From: CAZHMN01 sp964533705
Lineage (GTDB): Bacteria; Electryoneota; B3-LCP
Assembly: GCA_964533705.1 (NCBI GenBank)
Contig: CAZHMN010000032.1
Location: forward strand, 1-30,046
Length of the DNA stretch: 30,046 bases
Direction of reading: 5' to 3'
Positions 22,759-30,046 of this stretch are shown one piece after another; position 1 is the stretch's first letter; each line of letters begins with the position of its first letter. The notes under the pieces were generated by a model. That model was not told where the DNA came from. It saw only the letters and a list, made by a program, of their open reading frames with translations, and did not search any database. Made by a program: the position numbers and the translations under genes.

Positions 22759-23940
22759 TCACTTTTTTCTCACCAGCACGACCGCCCTGCAAGTGATCCC
22801 TTCCCCCCGCCCTTCGGGGCCCATGCCTTCGGTGGTGGTCGCTTTGACCGAGATCTGATCCACGTCAATCTTCAAAGCTTTTGCAAGGCTGGTTCGTATC
22901 AAATCACGATGGGGTGCGATCTTGGGCAATTGCAGCACCAGCGTGCTGTCCACGCTGTGGATCGCATATCCTCGCTCAGCAACCATATCACAAATTCTTT
23001 CCAGGAGTTTCAGGCTGGAAATGCCTTCATAGGCCGGGTCGCTGTCCGGAAAATGTTGGCCCAAATCCCCCAGAGAAACCGCTCCTAACAGAGCGTCCCC
23101 GACAGCGTGGCAGAGCACGTCCGCATCCGAATGACCGTGAAGACCCAACTCAAAGGGGATCTCAACGCCTCCCAGAATCAGTTTTCTCCCTGCGGTAAAA
23201 CGGTGAGCGTCAAAACCTTCACCCACTCTAAAATCGTTATCCCAGCCTTCCATCATGGCCCTCGCCCTGCGTAAGTCGTCCGGAGTGGTTATTTTGAAAT
23301 TAATGGGATCCCCCTCAACGATGGCGATGCGCGCTCCCGGCAGGCGTTCCACGTAGGCCGCGTCATCGGTACCCGAAAAGCCATCCAGTTCCGCTCTGCG
23401 AAATGCTTCTTCCAAAGGTTGGCGGTGAAAACACTGGGGAGTTTGGCTCAAAACGTACTGGGATCGGTCAGGCGTTCCCGTTGAGATCCCTCCGCCGTGT
23501 CTCCTCAAAGTATCCGCCAGAGGCAATCCCGGCACCGCACCGTGGCAGTGACGAAGTCCCTTAAGGACTTTCTCAATCAAATCGGCAGTTACGAAGGGAC
23601 GGGCTGCATCGTGGATGGCGACTTTGCTGCAATTTTTCGGTAGGCAGGTTATACCGGCGCGCACGGAATCCGAACGCTCCTTGCCGCCCGGTACGACTGT
23701 GGCCAGTTTCCCCTGCGCCCAACGTTCTCCCAGCTTTTGCGCCTCGTTGAACCAGCCCTTGCCGCAGACCAAAATAATCCGGGATACTGCGGGAAATTTT
23801 GCGAAGGTTTCCAGAGAGTAGGTGACCAGAGGGCGGGAACCCAGGGAGATCAGGGGTTTGGGCTGGTCTTGCCCTAAACGCAGGCCTTCGCCACCGGCCA
23901 CGATGACCGCTGTGATGCCGCCGTCTCCCTTCACGTTCAA
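22759..23940 (-). CDS. ispDF: Bifunctional IspD-IspF fusion (MEP isoprenoid pathway)
   Basis: One 393-residue polypeptide carries two enzymes of the non-mevalonate pathway. Residues 1 to about 232 are IspD, the 4-diphosphocytidyl-2-C-methyl-erythritol synthase, with the nucleotide-binding VAGGEGLRLGQDQPKPL and the DAARPFV motif. Residues from about 237 on are IspF, the 2,4-cyclodiphosphate synthase, with zinc ligands in GFDAHRF (Asp244, His246) and GHSDADVLCHAVGDALLG, and the C-terminal KATTTEGMGPEGRGEG. The join shows no stop or frameshift. Start choice: TTG at 23940 has GAGG five bases upstream; GTG at 23934 is the alternative. It begins seven bases after queA ends. Fusions of this kind are known in some proteobacteria. 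Confidence 0.96.
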   Translation of the reverse strand: MNVKGDGGITAVIVAGGEGLRLGQDQPKPLISLGSRPLVTYSLETFAKFPAVSRIILVCGKGWFNEAQKLGERWAQGKLATVVPGGKERSDSVRAGITCLPKNCSKVAIHDAARPFVTADLIEKVLKGLRHCHGAVPGLPLADTLRRHGGGISTGTPDRSQYVLSQTPQCFHRQPLEEAFRRAELDGFSGTDDAAYVERLPGARIAIVEGDPINFKITTPDDLRRARAMMEGWDNDFRVGEGFDAHRFTAGRKLILGGVEIPFELGLHGHSDADVLCHAVGDALLGAVSLGDLGQHFPDSDPAYEGISSLKLLERICDMVAERGYAIHSVDSTLVLQLPKIAPHRDLIRTSLAKALKIDVDQISVKATTTEGMGPEGRGEGITCRAVVLVRKK

Positions 23941-23947
23941 AAAATCC

Positions 23948-24976
23948 TCAGAAAATTAGCATGGCATCGCCATAGCTGTAGAAGCGGTACCTATTTCGGA
24001 TGGCATGCCGGTAGGATTTCAAGATTAAATCGCGGTCGGCGAAAGCCGAAACCAGCATGATGAGCGTCGAGCAGGGCAAGTGAAAGTTGGTGATCATACC
24101 GTCCACGACCTTGAATTCGTATGGGGGATAGATGAATTTATCCGTCCAGCCGCTTTCGGCGCGAACTCCGCCGGTAAAATTGGCGACCGTTTCTAAAGCC
24201 CGCACTGTGGTGGTCCCTACGGCGATGATCCGGCCGCCTCTCGCGATCGTCCGGTTGATCGCCTCTGCAGCCGCGGGAGATACTTCGTAATACTCCGAAT
24301 CCATGTGATGGCGGGATAGATCTTCAACGCAGACCGGTCTGAAGGTTCCCAGACCAACATGTAACACGATGGGAATAATTTCCACGCCTCTGGCCTGAAT
24401 TGCGTTGAGGAGATCCTCGGTGAAGTGCAGCCCCGCAGTCGGCGCAGCTACGGCTCCGGAAATCCTGGCATAGACGGTTTGATACCGCTCCTTATCCAGC
24501 GCGGTAGGTTTACGCTTGATATAAGGCGGCAGTGGTGAATCGCCGAAACGCTCCACCATTTCTCGGAAGTTGCCATCGCATACGAAACGGACGACGCGCC
24601 CCCCGGAGATGGTGTTATCAACCACTTCGCAGCAAACTTCATCAGCAAACCAGATCGTATTGCCGGTGCGAACTTTACGCGCCGGCCGGACTAAAACCTC
24701 CCACAGAGAATCGGTCAGTTCCCTCAATAAGAACACCTCAATCTTGGCATCCGTCTTATCCTTTTGGCCGTAAAGCCGCGCTGGAAAGACCTTCGTTTCG
24801 TTGATGACCAACGCATCACCCGGTTCGAAATACTGCACAATGTCGCGAAAGACGCAATCGTACATCCGCCCGTTCGACCGGGACAGGACTAAGAGGTTGG
24901 ACTGATCGCGGACGGGGATGGGAACTTGCGCGATCAGCTCGTCGTTGAGCTTGTACTTGAAATCAGATAGCCGCAT
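23948..24976 (-). CDS. queA: S-adenosylmethionine:tRNA ribosyltransferase-isomerase
   Basis: QueA transfers and rearranges the ribosyl part of S-adenosylmethionine onto preQ1 in tRNA to make epoxyqueuosine, a step in modifying the wobble base of GUN anticodons. The 342-residue product has the family's opening MRLSDFKYKLNDELIAQVP, the VINETKVFPARLYG segment, PTAGLHFTEDLL and the end motif GDAMLIF. Length is normal. ATG at 24976 is the natural family start, with only a weak GGTG upstream. A 104-base gap separates it from ruvB; no clear promoter fits there, so it probably belongs to the yebC-ruv transcript. ruvB-queA neighbours are common in bacteria. Confidence 0.97.
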   Translation of the reverse strand: MRLSDFKYKLNDELIAQVPIPVRDQSNLLVLSRSNGRMYDCVFRDIVQYFEPGDALVINETKVFPARLYGQKDKTDAKIEVFLLRELTDSLWEVLVRPARKVRTGNTIWFADEVCCEVVDNTISGGRVVRFVCDGNFREMVERFGDSPLPPYIKRKPTALDKERYQTVYARISGAVAAPTAGLHFTEDLLNAIQARGVEIIPIVLHVGLGTFRPVCVEDLSRHHMDSEYYEVSPAAAEAINRTIARGGRIIAVGTTTVRALETVANFTGGVRAESGWTDKFIYPPYEFKVVDGMITNFHLPCSTLIMLVSAFADRDLILKSYRHAIRNRYRFYSYGDAMLIF

Positions 24977-25080
24977 CGATCAACACCAATTGGATGTTAT
25001 TGATTTTCAAGAAATAACGGCTTTGCATTAATAACAAACAGTCTGTAAATCCGGCTTCTATTTTTTCGATAACTGAAATT

Positions 25081-26109
25081 CTATAGAATGCTCTGCTGCC
25101 CGCTGTCCGCTATCGGCGCAGGTCTACCCAGGTATTCGAAGGCGAACACCGTCACCCGGCGTCCTTTCGCGGTTCTTTCCAGCAGACCTTGTCGAATTAG
25201 ATAAGGTTCATACAGCTCTTCAATTGTCTGAGCATCCTCACCGACTGTAATCGCCAGCGTCTTCAATCCCACCGGGCCTCCGCGGTATTTATCCATCACC
25301 GAGGTCAGAATGCGCTTGTCCATCTGGTCCAGACCCATCTGATCCACTTCCAAAAGATTCAGCGCCTGGTCAGCCATATTGCGGTTGATGGTCCCGTCGC
25401 CTCGCACCTGGGCAACGTCACGGATGCGGCGCAGCAGCCGATTCACAATTCTGGGAGTTCCCCGTGAACGCCGTGCGATTTCATCCGCCCCATCCGGTTC
25501 CAGAGCGACCTTCAACTTCTTCGCCGAACGCTTCACGATGGTGGAAAGATCTTCCGGATCGTAATAATCCAGCCGCCCGCTTACTCCGAAGCGCGCTCGC
25601 AGCGGTGCAGTGATCAAACCCGCTCGTGTCGTCGCGCCGATGAGCGTGAAAGGGGGCAGATTAAGCCGAAGCGTCCGGGCGGCGGGTCCTTGATCAATAA
25701 CGATATCCAGACGATAGTCTTCCATAGCCGGGTAGAGGTATTCTTCTACGTTGGATGACAGCCTGTGAATCTCGTCAATGAAGAGAATGTCGCGGGGTTG
25801 TAGATTGGTCAATAGTCCCGCCAGATCGCCGGGGCGGTCCAAGACGGGTCCGGAAGTGCAGCGAATGTTGACTCCAAGTTCATCAGCCAGGACGTACGCC
25901 AGGGTTGTCTTCCCCAATCCCGGCGGGCCGTAAAACAGGCAGTGATCCAGCGCTTCGCCCCGTTCCCGCGCTGCCTGGATAAAAATCCTCAGGTTTTCCA
26001 CCAGCCTTTTCTGGCCGATGAACTCGTCGAAGCAGGTAGGCCTAAGCGAGCGGTCTAATTCCGCATCCGTGCTAAGAGTTTCGGGGATGGTGACGCGTTC
26101 TTTATTCAC
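25081..26109 (-). CDS. ruvB: Holliday junction branch migration ATPase RuvB
   Basis: RuvB forms hexameric rings that drive branch migration of Holliday junctions together with RuvA. The 342-residue protein has Walker A GPPGLGKT (61-68), Walker B DEIHR (112-116), the sensor region TLIGATTRAG and the C-terminal winged-helix domain (DQMDKRILTSVMDKYRGGPVG region). The start is GTG at 26109, whose GTGA overlaps the ruvA stop by 4 bases, so translation is coupled. Length and motifs are complete. Confidence 0.98.
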   Translation of the reverse strand: MNKERVTIPETLSTDAELDRSLRPTCFDEFIGQKRLVENLRIFIQAARERGEALDHCLFYGPPGLGKTTLAYVLADELGVNIRCTSGPVLDRPGDLAGLLTNLQPRDILFIDEIHRLSSNVEEYLYPAMEDYRLDIVIDQGPAARTLRLNLPPFTLIGATTRAGLITAPLRARFGVSGRLDYYDPEDLSTIVKRSAKKLKVALEPDGADEIARRSRGTPRIVNRLLRRIRDVAQVRGDGTINRNMADQALNLLEVDQMGLDQMDKRILTSVMDKYRGGPVGLKTLAITVGEDAQTIEELYEPYLIRQGLLERTAKGRRVTVFAFEYLGRPAPIADSGQQSIL

Positions 26110-26690
26110 GGGGCCAGTTTGGTTAATGCTTTCTTGATGACTTCTTCCAATTCATCGGTGGCGGATATGTCTTTTAGCGCAATGCGGATGGATTCGGTTG
26201 GAAATCCGAGATTTTGAAGCGCATTATAGGCCTGTGCCAGCACAGGGTCTTTCGGCGTCATGCTGGAAGGCAGAAATTGGAGTTCTTCGTCGGTCAACTT
26301 TTCCTTAAGCTGGATCAGGAGGCGCCGTGCGGTTTTGGGGCCGATTCCGGGGATGAGTGTCAATCGCTTCCAATCTTCTTCGGCCATGACCCGAACGAGC
26401 TCTTCAGGCTGAATGCTGGACAGAATCTGAATGGCCAGCCGGGGTCCCACGCCACTTACGGTGATTAACAATCTGAACAGCTCGCGCTCCTGACGGCGCT
26501 CAAAACCGTAAATATAGAGGCGATCTTCCCTGAGTTGGAGGTGCGTCCAGAGGAGAACTTCATTACCCTTTGAAGAAAGGCCTGTCGGAGCATGATCCGG
26601 GGTGAGAACGTCAAAACCGATTCCCCCAACGTCCAGCACAACCCGTCCCGGAAGTGATTCAACTAATCGTCCCCGCAGGAAATCGTACAA
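26106..26690 (-). CDS. ruvA: Holliday junction-binding protein RuvA
   Basis: RuvA binds the four-way junction and loads RuvB. The 194-residue protein shows the N-terminal OB-fold opening YDFLRGRLVESLPGRVVLDVGGIGF, helix-hairpin-helix motifs (LLITVSGVGPRLA and LTLIPGIGPKTA) and a C-terminal RuvB-contacting helical domain. The start codon is TTG at 26690, supported by AGGGAG six bases upstream and by alignment to the usual family start. It lies 26 bases after ruvC and overlaps ruvB by 4. Confidence 0.97.
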   Translation of the reverse strand: MYDFLRGRLVESLPGRVVLDVGGIGFDVLTPDHAPTGLSSKGNEVLLWTHLQLREDRLYIYGFERRQERELFRLLITVSGVGPRLAIQILSSIQPEELVRVMAEEDWKRLTLIPGIGPKTARRLLIQLKEKLTDEELQFLPSSMTPKDPVLAQAYNALQNLGFPTESIRIALKDISATDELEEVIKKALTKLAP

Positions 26691-26716
26691 GGTTCTCCCT
26701 GTTATAGCGCTTGGTT

Positions 26717-27229
26717 TTAGAGATTTCTATCGGGTAAATTGGCTATGTCTGGCGAAAAGGCATGACATAGCGCCACGGCCAGTGCATCTGAACAGTCCAA
26801 CGAACTCGGTAGTGAACTGAGATTTAGAATCTGACCCACCATGTGCCGCACCTGCTCTTTACTGGCCCGCCCATTTCCGACTACGGCCATCTTTACGCGA
26901 GCAGGTGGGATGAGGATGACCGGAAGTTCGCACCTCGCCGCAGCCAACAAGGCGGCTCCTCGAGCCTGCCCGGTTTTAAAGGCAGTCTGCACGTTCTTGC
27001 CGAAAAATTGATCTTCGACCGCCATGACCTCCGCGCCGGTCTCTTTCACGATGGCCATGAGGTGTTCGTGCAAGTAAAGGAGGCGCTGAGAAAGCGTTCC
27101 CCTCGGGGTTCTTAAAACTTCGGAATAAATATAATTAAGGCCAGCGCCCGGGTTGACCGCTCCGGGCCTTTTTTCAATTACGCCGACACCGGTGTTTCCC
27201 AATCCTGGATCAACTCCGATGATGCGCAT
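26717..27229 (-). CDS. ruvC: Crossover junction endodeoxyribonuclease RuvC
   Basis: RuvC cuts Holliday junctions symmetrically, completing the RuvABC resolvasome encoded here. The 170-residue protein keeps the acidic active site: Asp7 (GVDPGLGNTG), Glu72 (AVEDQFFGKN), Asp145 and Asp148 (LDCSDALAVALCH). The DNA-contacting segment VKMAVVGNGRASKEQV is typical. ATG at 27229 lies three bases after the yebC stop. Confidence 0.97.
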   Translation of the reverse strand: MRIIGVDPGLGNTGVGVIEKRPGAVNPGAGLNYIYSEVLRTPRGTLSQRLLYLHEHLMAIVKETGAEVMAVEDQFFGKNVQTAFKTGQARGAALLAAARCELPVILIPPARVKMAVVGNGRASKEQVRHMVGQILNLSSLPSSLDCSDALAVALCHAFSPDIANLPDRNL

Positions 27230-27232
27230 AAT

Positions 27233-27979
27233 CTACTCGGCCGTTTTCATAATACTTTCATCAATGTCGAAGTTGGAATAGACGTTTTGAACGTCGTCGT
27301 GATCCTCGAGGTCTTCCATTAATTGCAGAAGTGAAACGGCCTGCTGTCCCTCCACCTTCACCGTGGACTGCGGGATCATGCTGATCTCAGCTGAAATCGG
27401 CTCAAGTTGGGCATCTCCCAATATCTTTTTAATAGTCTCCAGATCCTCCGGATCACAGATGATCTCGAAGACGTCGTCTTCGAGGCGGATGTCGTGTACT
27501 TCCCGCTCCAGCAGGAGTTCCAGAAGGTCGTCCTCCGTGGTGACTTGTGCCGAAATCGTCACGTAACCGCGACGCTCGAACATCCAGTTGACCGAGCCGG
27601 TTTCCCCCATTGATCCGCCCCGCTTGCTCAGAAGGTGGCGAATTTCGCTGACGGTGCGATTGCGGTTGTCGGTAACGGTGTTGATCAGGAGTGCCGCACC
27701 ACCCGGGCCGTAGCCTTCGTAGACCACCTCTTCATAAACGGTGCCGGGTAGTTCACCGGTGCCCTTCTTGATAGCACGTTCAATGTTGGCGGCGGGCATG
27801 TTGGCGGCTTTGGCGGCTAATACCGCCGTCCTGAGACGTGGATTGCCGGTCTCGTCCCCCCCACCGGTGCGAGCGGCCACGCTGATTTCCTTGATCAGTT
27901 TGGTAAATATCTTCCCCCGGGCGGCATCCGTTTTCTCTTTTTTGCGACGGATGGTCGCCCATTTGGAATGACCTGACAT
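27233..27979 (-). CDS. yebC: YebC/PmpR-family protein (transcription regulator or ribosome-associated factor)
   Basis: A 248-residue member of the YebC/TACO1 family with the signature start MSGHSKWATIRRKKEKTDAARGK and the segments GYGPGGAALLI and LSKRGGSMGETGSV. Family members have been described as DNA-binding regulators and, for some, as helpers of translation through difficult proline stretches; the sequence alone does not decide. It is the first gene of the ruvCAB cluster, a common arrangement. The ATG at 27979 has AAGGAGG about 10 bases upstream, and a promoter lies about 100 bases before it. Confidence 0.96.
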   Translation of the reverse strand: MSGHSKWATIRRKKEKTDAARGKIFTKLIKEISVAARTGGGDETGNPRLRTAVLAAKAANMPAANIERAIKKGTGELPGTVYEEVVYEGYGPGGAALLINTVTDNRNRTVSEIRHLLSKRGGSMGETGSVNWMFERRGYVTISAQVTTEDDLLELLLEREVHDIRLEDDVFEIICDPEDLETIKKILGDAQLEPISAEISMIPQSTVKVEGQQAVSLLQLMEDLEDHDDVQNVYSNFDIDESIMKTAE

Positions 27980-28076
27980 GCGGGCGATGCCTCCTTCTTC
28001 ACCCAGCGATTAGGCTTATTAAGGTGGGAAACCGATTTCCCCGGGCTTTGTACTGCGGGATGATTCTCAACATATA

Positions 28077-28105
28077 AATATAAAAAAAATTTGTCCGCAT
28101 TCCAA
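28077..28105 (-). promoter_or_regulatory. Sigma70-type promoter for the yebC-ruv operon
   Basis: On the minus strand, TTGGAA (complement of 28100-28105), 17 bases including a run of T, then TATATT (complement of 28077-28082). A GGGAAA/TTTCCC hairpin (28026-28031 with 28036-28041) lies in the leader. Confidence 0.65.
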
Positions 28106-28194
28106 GCAAAATATTATCTGGAATCGTTTCGCTTCGCCTTGCATAGCTGGATCAAGACATCATCGTAAGATGTGATAAATAGTTGCATTTTAGC

Positions 28195-28223
28195 TTGACA
28201 ATAATTTTCATCTTTGCTATATT
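28195..28223 (+). promoter_or_regulatory. Distal promoter P1 upstream of the outer-membrane protein
   Basis: TTGACA (28195-28200), 17 bases, TATATT (28218-28223). The surrounding 49 bases (28191-28239) match the second promoter's 28510-28558 at 40 of 49 positions, well beyond the two boxes. Confidence 0.7.
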
Positions 28224-28229
28224 TTGCCA

Positions 28230-28465
28230 GATTTTGAAAGGGGACGGTTGATTTCAGGTATCAGAAGCAAACCGTGCATCCGGGGGTTTAGTGCAAAAAC
28301 ACTGGTTTCTCTGTCAATCGGGCTTCTCTATATTCGAGGGATCGACGATGCTCTCATGTCGGTCTCTCACTCTTTTTGCTTACAAGCTGCACGACGTTTC
28401 GCAACACTCTCAAGAATAAATTTCATCACCCAAAAGGGGAAAAAACTGAAAAAACCTCTTTTGAA
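28230..28465 (+). ncRNA. Candidate small transcript between the two promoters
   Basis: P1 would start RNA near 28230. An imperfect 8-bp hairpin, AAAAGGGG (28432-28439) with CCTCTTTT (28455-28462) and one G-T pair, lies before P2 and ends in four T. An RNA of about 235 bases is therefore possible. The 90-codon frame in this stretch (28224-28496) could begin only with a TTG that overlaps the -10 box, so coding is unlikely. Read-through to the outer-membrane protein gene is the alternative. Confidence 0.25.
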
Positions 28466-28513
28466 CACATGTAACTTCTTATTGTGCTGCTATTAAAATT
28501 TTCATATTATAGC

Positions 28514-28542
28514 TTGACAAAAATCTTTTTCTTTGATATATT
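28514..28542 (+). promoter_or_regulatory. Proximal promoter P2 of the outer-membrane protein
   Basis: TTGACA (28514-28519), 17 bases, TATATT (28537-28542). It leaves a leader of about 200 A/T-rich bases before the ATG at 28750, in which I see no strong structure. Confidence 0.75.
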
Positions 28543-28749
28543 TAGCAAAATTTTTAAACTACGGGATTAATCTCTTATTATCGCGAGCAACTCATCTTCG
28601 ATTCAATTCGTATAATCAACTTCAAAATGGCAGGTCCTATTCACGTTTCAGGAAGGATTCAAACCAGGCTAACAGATCTTAAATTCACAAATTAAAAATC
28701 AGGAAAGAAAGCGCACAAATATCGGACAATTTCAAAATAGGAGGTTCTC

Positions 28750-29913
28750 ATGAAAAAGCTCTTACTGAGCACCCTGACTTTAGTTTTAATCTTCTCGCTG
28801 GCGGGTTGGGCAACTGAAACCCGGGTGATGACCCTGGGGAAGGCCAACAACATTGTCAAGGATAACGCCAATGTCTTCCTCTACCCATCCACAATCAACT
28901 TCTACCGTAACATAGTGGTTGCTGAGGTATGCGGCTCCGAGGAGATGTATGTGGGCGCGGAATTCTGGCGTTTCGGCGCTCACTATGATTTTGGCGAAGA
29001 CAAAGGTGTGGTTGGGCTTTACTTCGATCAGTATGGTTTAGATCTTTCCGAATATCAGCCCGACCCATGCATGGGAATGAACCCTGGCAATGGTATGATC
29101 GACAACAAACTTGACCTAATCTACGGGCGCCCATTTGGCGAGACTTACTTCGGCTTCGCCTTATCACTTTACTCTGACTCCTTCGTTTCAGAAGCGGAAG
29201 GTGACGACACAGAGGAAAAGAACATGGCGCTAGGCGTTCAGCTTGGTTTGACAACGATGGAAGAGAAATTGGATGTTGCCGCCGGACTCCTCTATGGACC
29301 AACATGGACCAACGTTGGTTCTGACGGCGAAGATGTCAACGAACCTGAATCCAACATGGGCTTAATGGTGGGCGGCCGTTACTGGTACGAATTCAACGAT
29401 GAAGTCATGTTCGTGCCCCACCTCGGATTCACCTATGACATGTTCGGCGTGAAAGACTCCTTCAAGTATAACATGATGGAATTAGATCTTGGTTGGGGTG
29501 TTAATATCATGCCCGCTGACATGGTTCTATTGCTGTTTGACTTCGGTATCAAGTATCAAACTGCCAAGGTTGAACCCGAAGATGGTGATGAGAGCACCAA
29601 GACAAACATGAACCTGCCATATTTTAAAGGTGGTCTGGAAGGCAACGTCACCGATTGGTGGGATGTTCGTTTCGGCGCCGTCAAGTACTGGATGTCAGAA
29701 TCAACAGAAGATTGGTATGAAGACGAAGAACCGCTTAATTACAAATCCGGTTGGGCTGAAACATCCCTCTACATTGGCTCCGGTCTGCACTTCGGTAACC
29801 TGGACATTGACGTTTGGATGGATCCCGCTTTTGCTCTGAACGGTCCCTACTTCGTATCAGGTAATGCCACTATGATGGCCTACCAGGCATCATTAACCTA
29901 CAATATCCCCTAA
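28750..29913 (+). CDS. Outer-membrane beta-barrel protein candidate of unknown function
   Basis: A 387-residue protein with a clear signal peptide (MKKLLLSTLTLVLIFSLAGWA, cleavage near residue 21). The mature part alternates polar and aromatic residues in short strands (GAEFWRFGAHYDFG, YFGFALSLYSDSF, MLVMVGGRYWYEF-like stretches near 206-216) separated by acidic turns such as EGDDTEEK and EPEDGDESTK. That pattern is typical of an outer-membrane barrel, and the last residue region YQASLTYNIP is strand-like. It is strongly acidic. I do not recognise the family beyond a porin-like resemblance. AGGAGG lies eight bases before the ATG. Two strong promoters and a strong terminator point to an abundant protein. 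Confidence 0.82.
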   Translation: MKKLLLSTLTLVLIFSLAGWATETRVMTLGKANNIVKDNANVFLYPSTINFYRNIVVAEVCGSEEMYVGAEFWRFGAHYDFGEDKGVVGLYFDQYGLDLSEYQPDPCMGMNPGNGMIDNKLDLIYGRPFGETYFGFALSLYSDSFVSEAEGDDTEEKNMALGVQLGLTTMEEKLDVAAGLLYGPTWTNVGSDGEDVNEPESNMGLMVGGRYWYEFNDEVMFVPHLGFTYDMFGVKDSFKYNMMELDLGWGVNIMPADMVLLLFDFGIKYQTAKVEPEDGDESTKTNMNLPYFKGGLEGNVTDWWDVRFGAVKYWMSESTEDWYEDEEPLNYKSGWAETSLYIGSGLHFGNLDIDVWMDPAFALNGPYFVSGNATMMAYQASLTYNIP

Positions 29914-29926
29914 ACTTGCCTAACTA

Positions 29927-29960
29927 CCCCCGGACCTGATCCTAGGTCCGGGGGTTTTTT
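29927..29960 (+). terminator. Strong intrinsic terminator of the outer-membrane protein gene
   Basis: An 11-bp perfect stem CCCCCGGACCT (29927-29937) with AGGTCCGGGGG (29944-29954), a 6-base loop and six T directly after. It lies 13 bases after the stop codon. Confidence 0.95.
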
Positions 29961-30046
29961 GTTTCTGTCAGAATCCCAATTGACCCGATCATCGTAAAAT
30001 TTCCCTCTGAATTATCGCAATTTTTCCTTTATCTTTTATTTTAACT

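Noticed and set aside
28224..28496. A 90-codon plus-strand reading frame between the two promoters of the barrel gene
   Set aside because: Its only long start is a TTG overlapping the -10 box, it has no Shine-Dalgarno and its translation shows no domain or regular composition.

Overview
The window is about 30 kb of chromosomal DNA from a Gram-negative bacterium. It carries mostly housekeeping genes with some secreted and orphan proteins between them. Two secreted proteins end in a tail of the type IX-secretion/Por-like kind (QNYPNPFNP, then a short beta domain, then a final KM.L.K). There is also a lipoprotein, an outer-membrane beta-barrel candidate and several genes without a clear Shine-Dalgarno. 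Together these suggest an uncultured member of the FCB superphylum or a neighbouring candidate phylum (Zixibacteria, Marinimicrobia, KSB1 or Latescibacterota type). The phylum is inference; no rRNA or tRNA gene is present. I found no insertion sequence, phage gene, CRISPR array or tRNA.

Layout. Positions 1-2000: gamma-glutamyltransferase on the minus strand, its stop codon lying inside a 7-bp tandem repeat. 2.5-3.3 kb: a NifU-like Fe-S protein and a rubrerythrin-like ferritin-fold protein. 3.4-4.8 kb: a small lipoprotein and a two-gene operon of orphans, all minus strand. 5-6.7 kb: glutamate dehydrogenase behind a 245-base leader that folds into several helices. 6.8-10 kb: Lon protease, with a sigma70-type promoter, a good sigma54 promoter and a pair of TGCC-N9-GGCA repeats upstream, then an OsmC-family protein. 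10.2-11.5 kb: a TPR protein overlapping a HAD phosphatase. 11.5-18.3 kb: two secreted tail-bearing proteins flanking an MFS transporter; one has 17 Thr-Cys motifs in a 21-residue super-repeat, the other is a 1371-residue gingipain-like C25 peptidase. 18.4-28 kb: minus-strand genes in the order yebC, ruvC, ruvA, ruvB, queA, ispDF (fused), gltX, SpoIIE-type phosphatase. 28.2-29.9 kb: an outer-membrane protein behind two near-identical promoters 319 bp apart.

Working together. The yebC-ruvCAB genes are tightly packed (gaps of 3 and 26 bases and a 4-base overlap) and provide Holliday-junction processing. queA (queuosine), ispDF (isoprenoids) and gltX (glutamyl-tRNA) follow. gltX is probably translationally coupled to a membrane PP2C phosphatase, the kind that reads out partner-switching stress pathways. 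Transcription signals are very regular: eleven promoter candidates fit TTGNNN, exactly 17 bases, then a TATATT-like -10 box, and strong hairpins end most plus-strand units.

Most worth a second look: the Thr-Cys repeat protein, the structured gdh leader, the sigma54/enhancer arrangement before lon, and the duplicated promoter before the outer-membrane protein with a possible small RNA between the copies. All functions come from reading motifs by eye; no database search was run.
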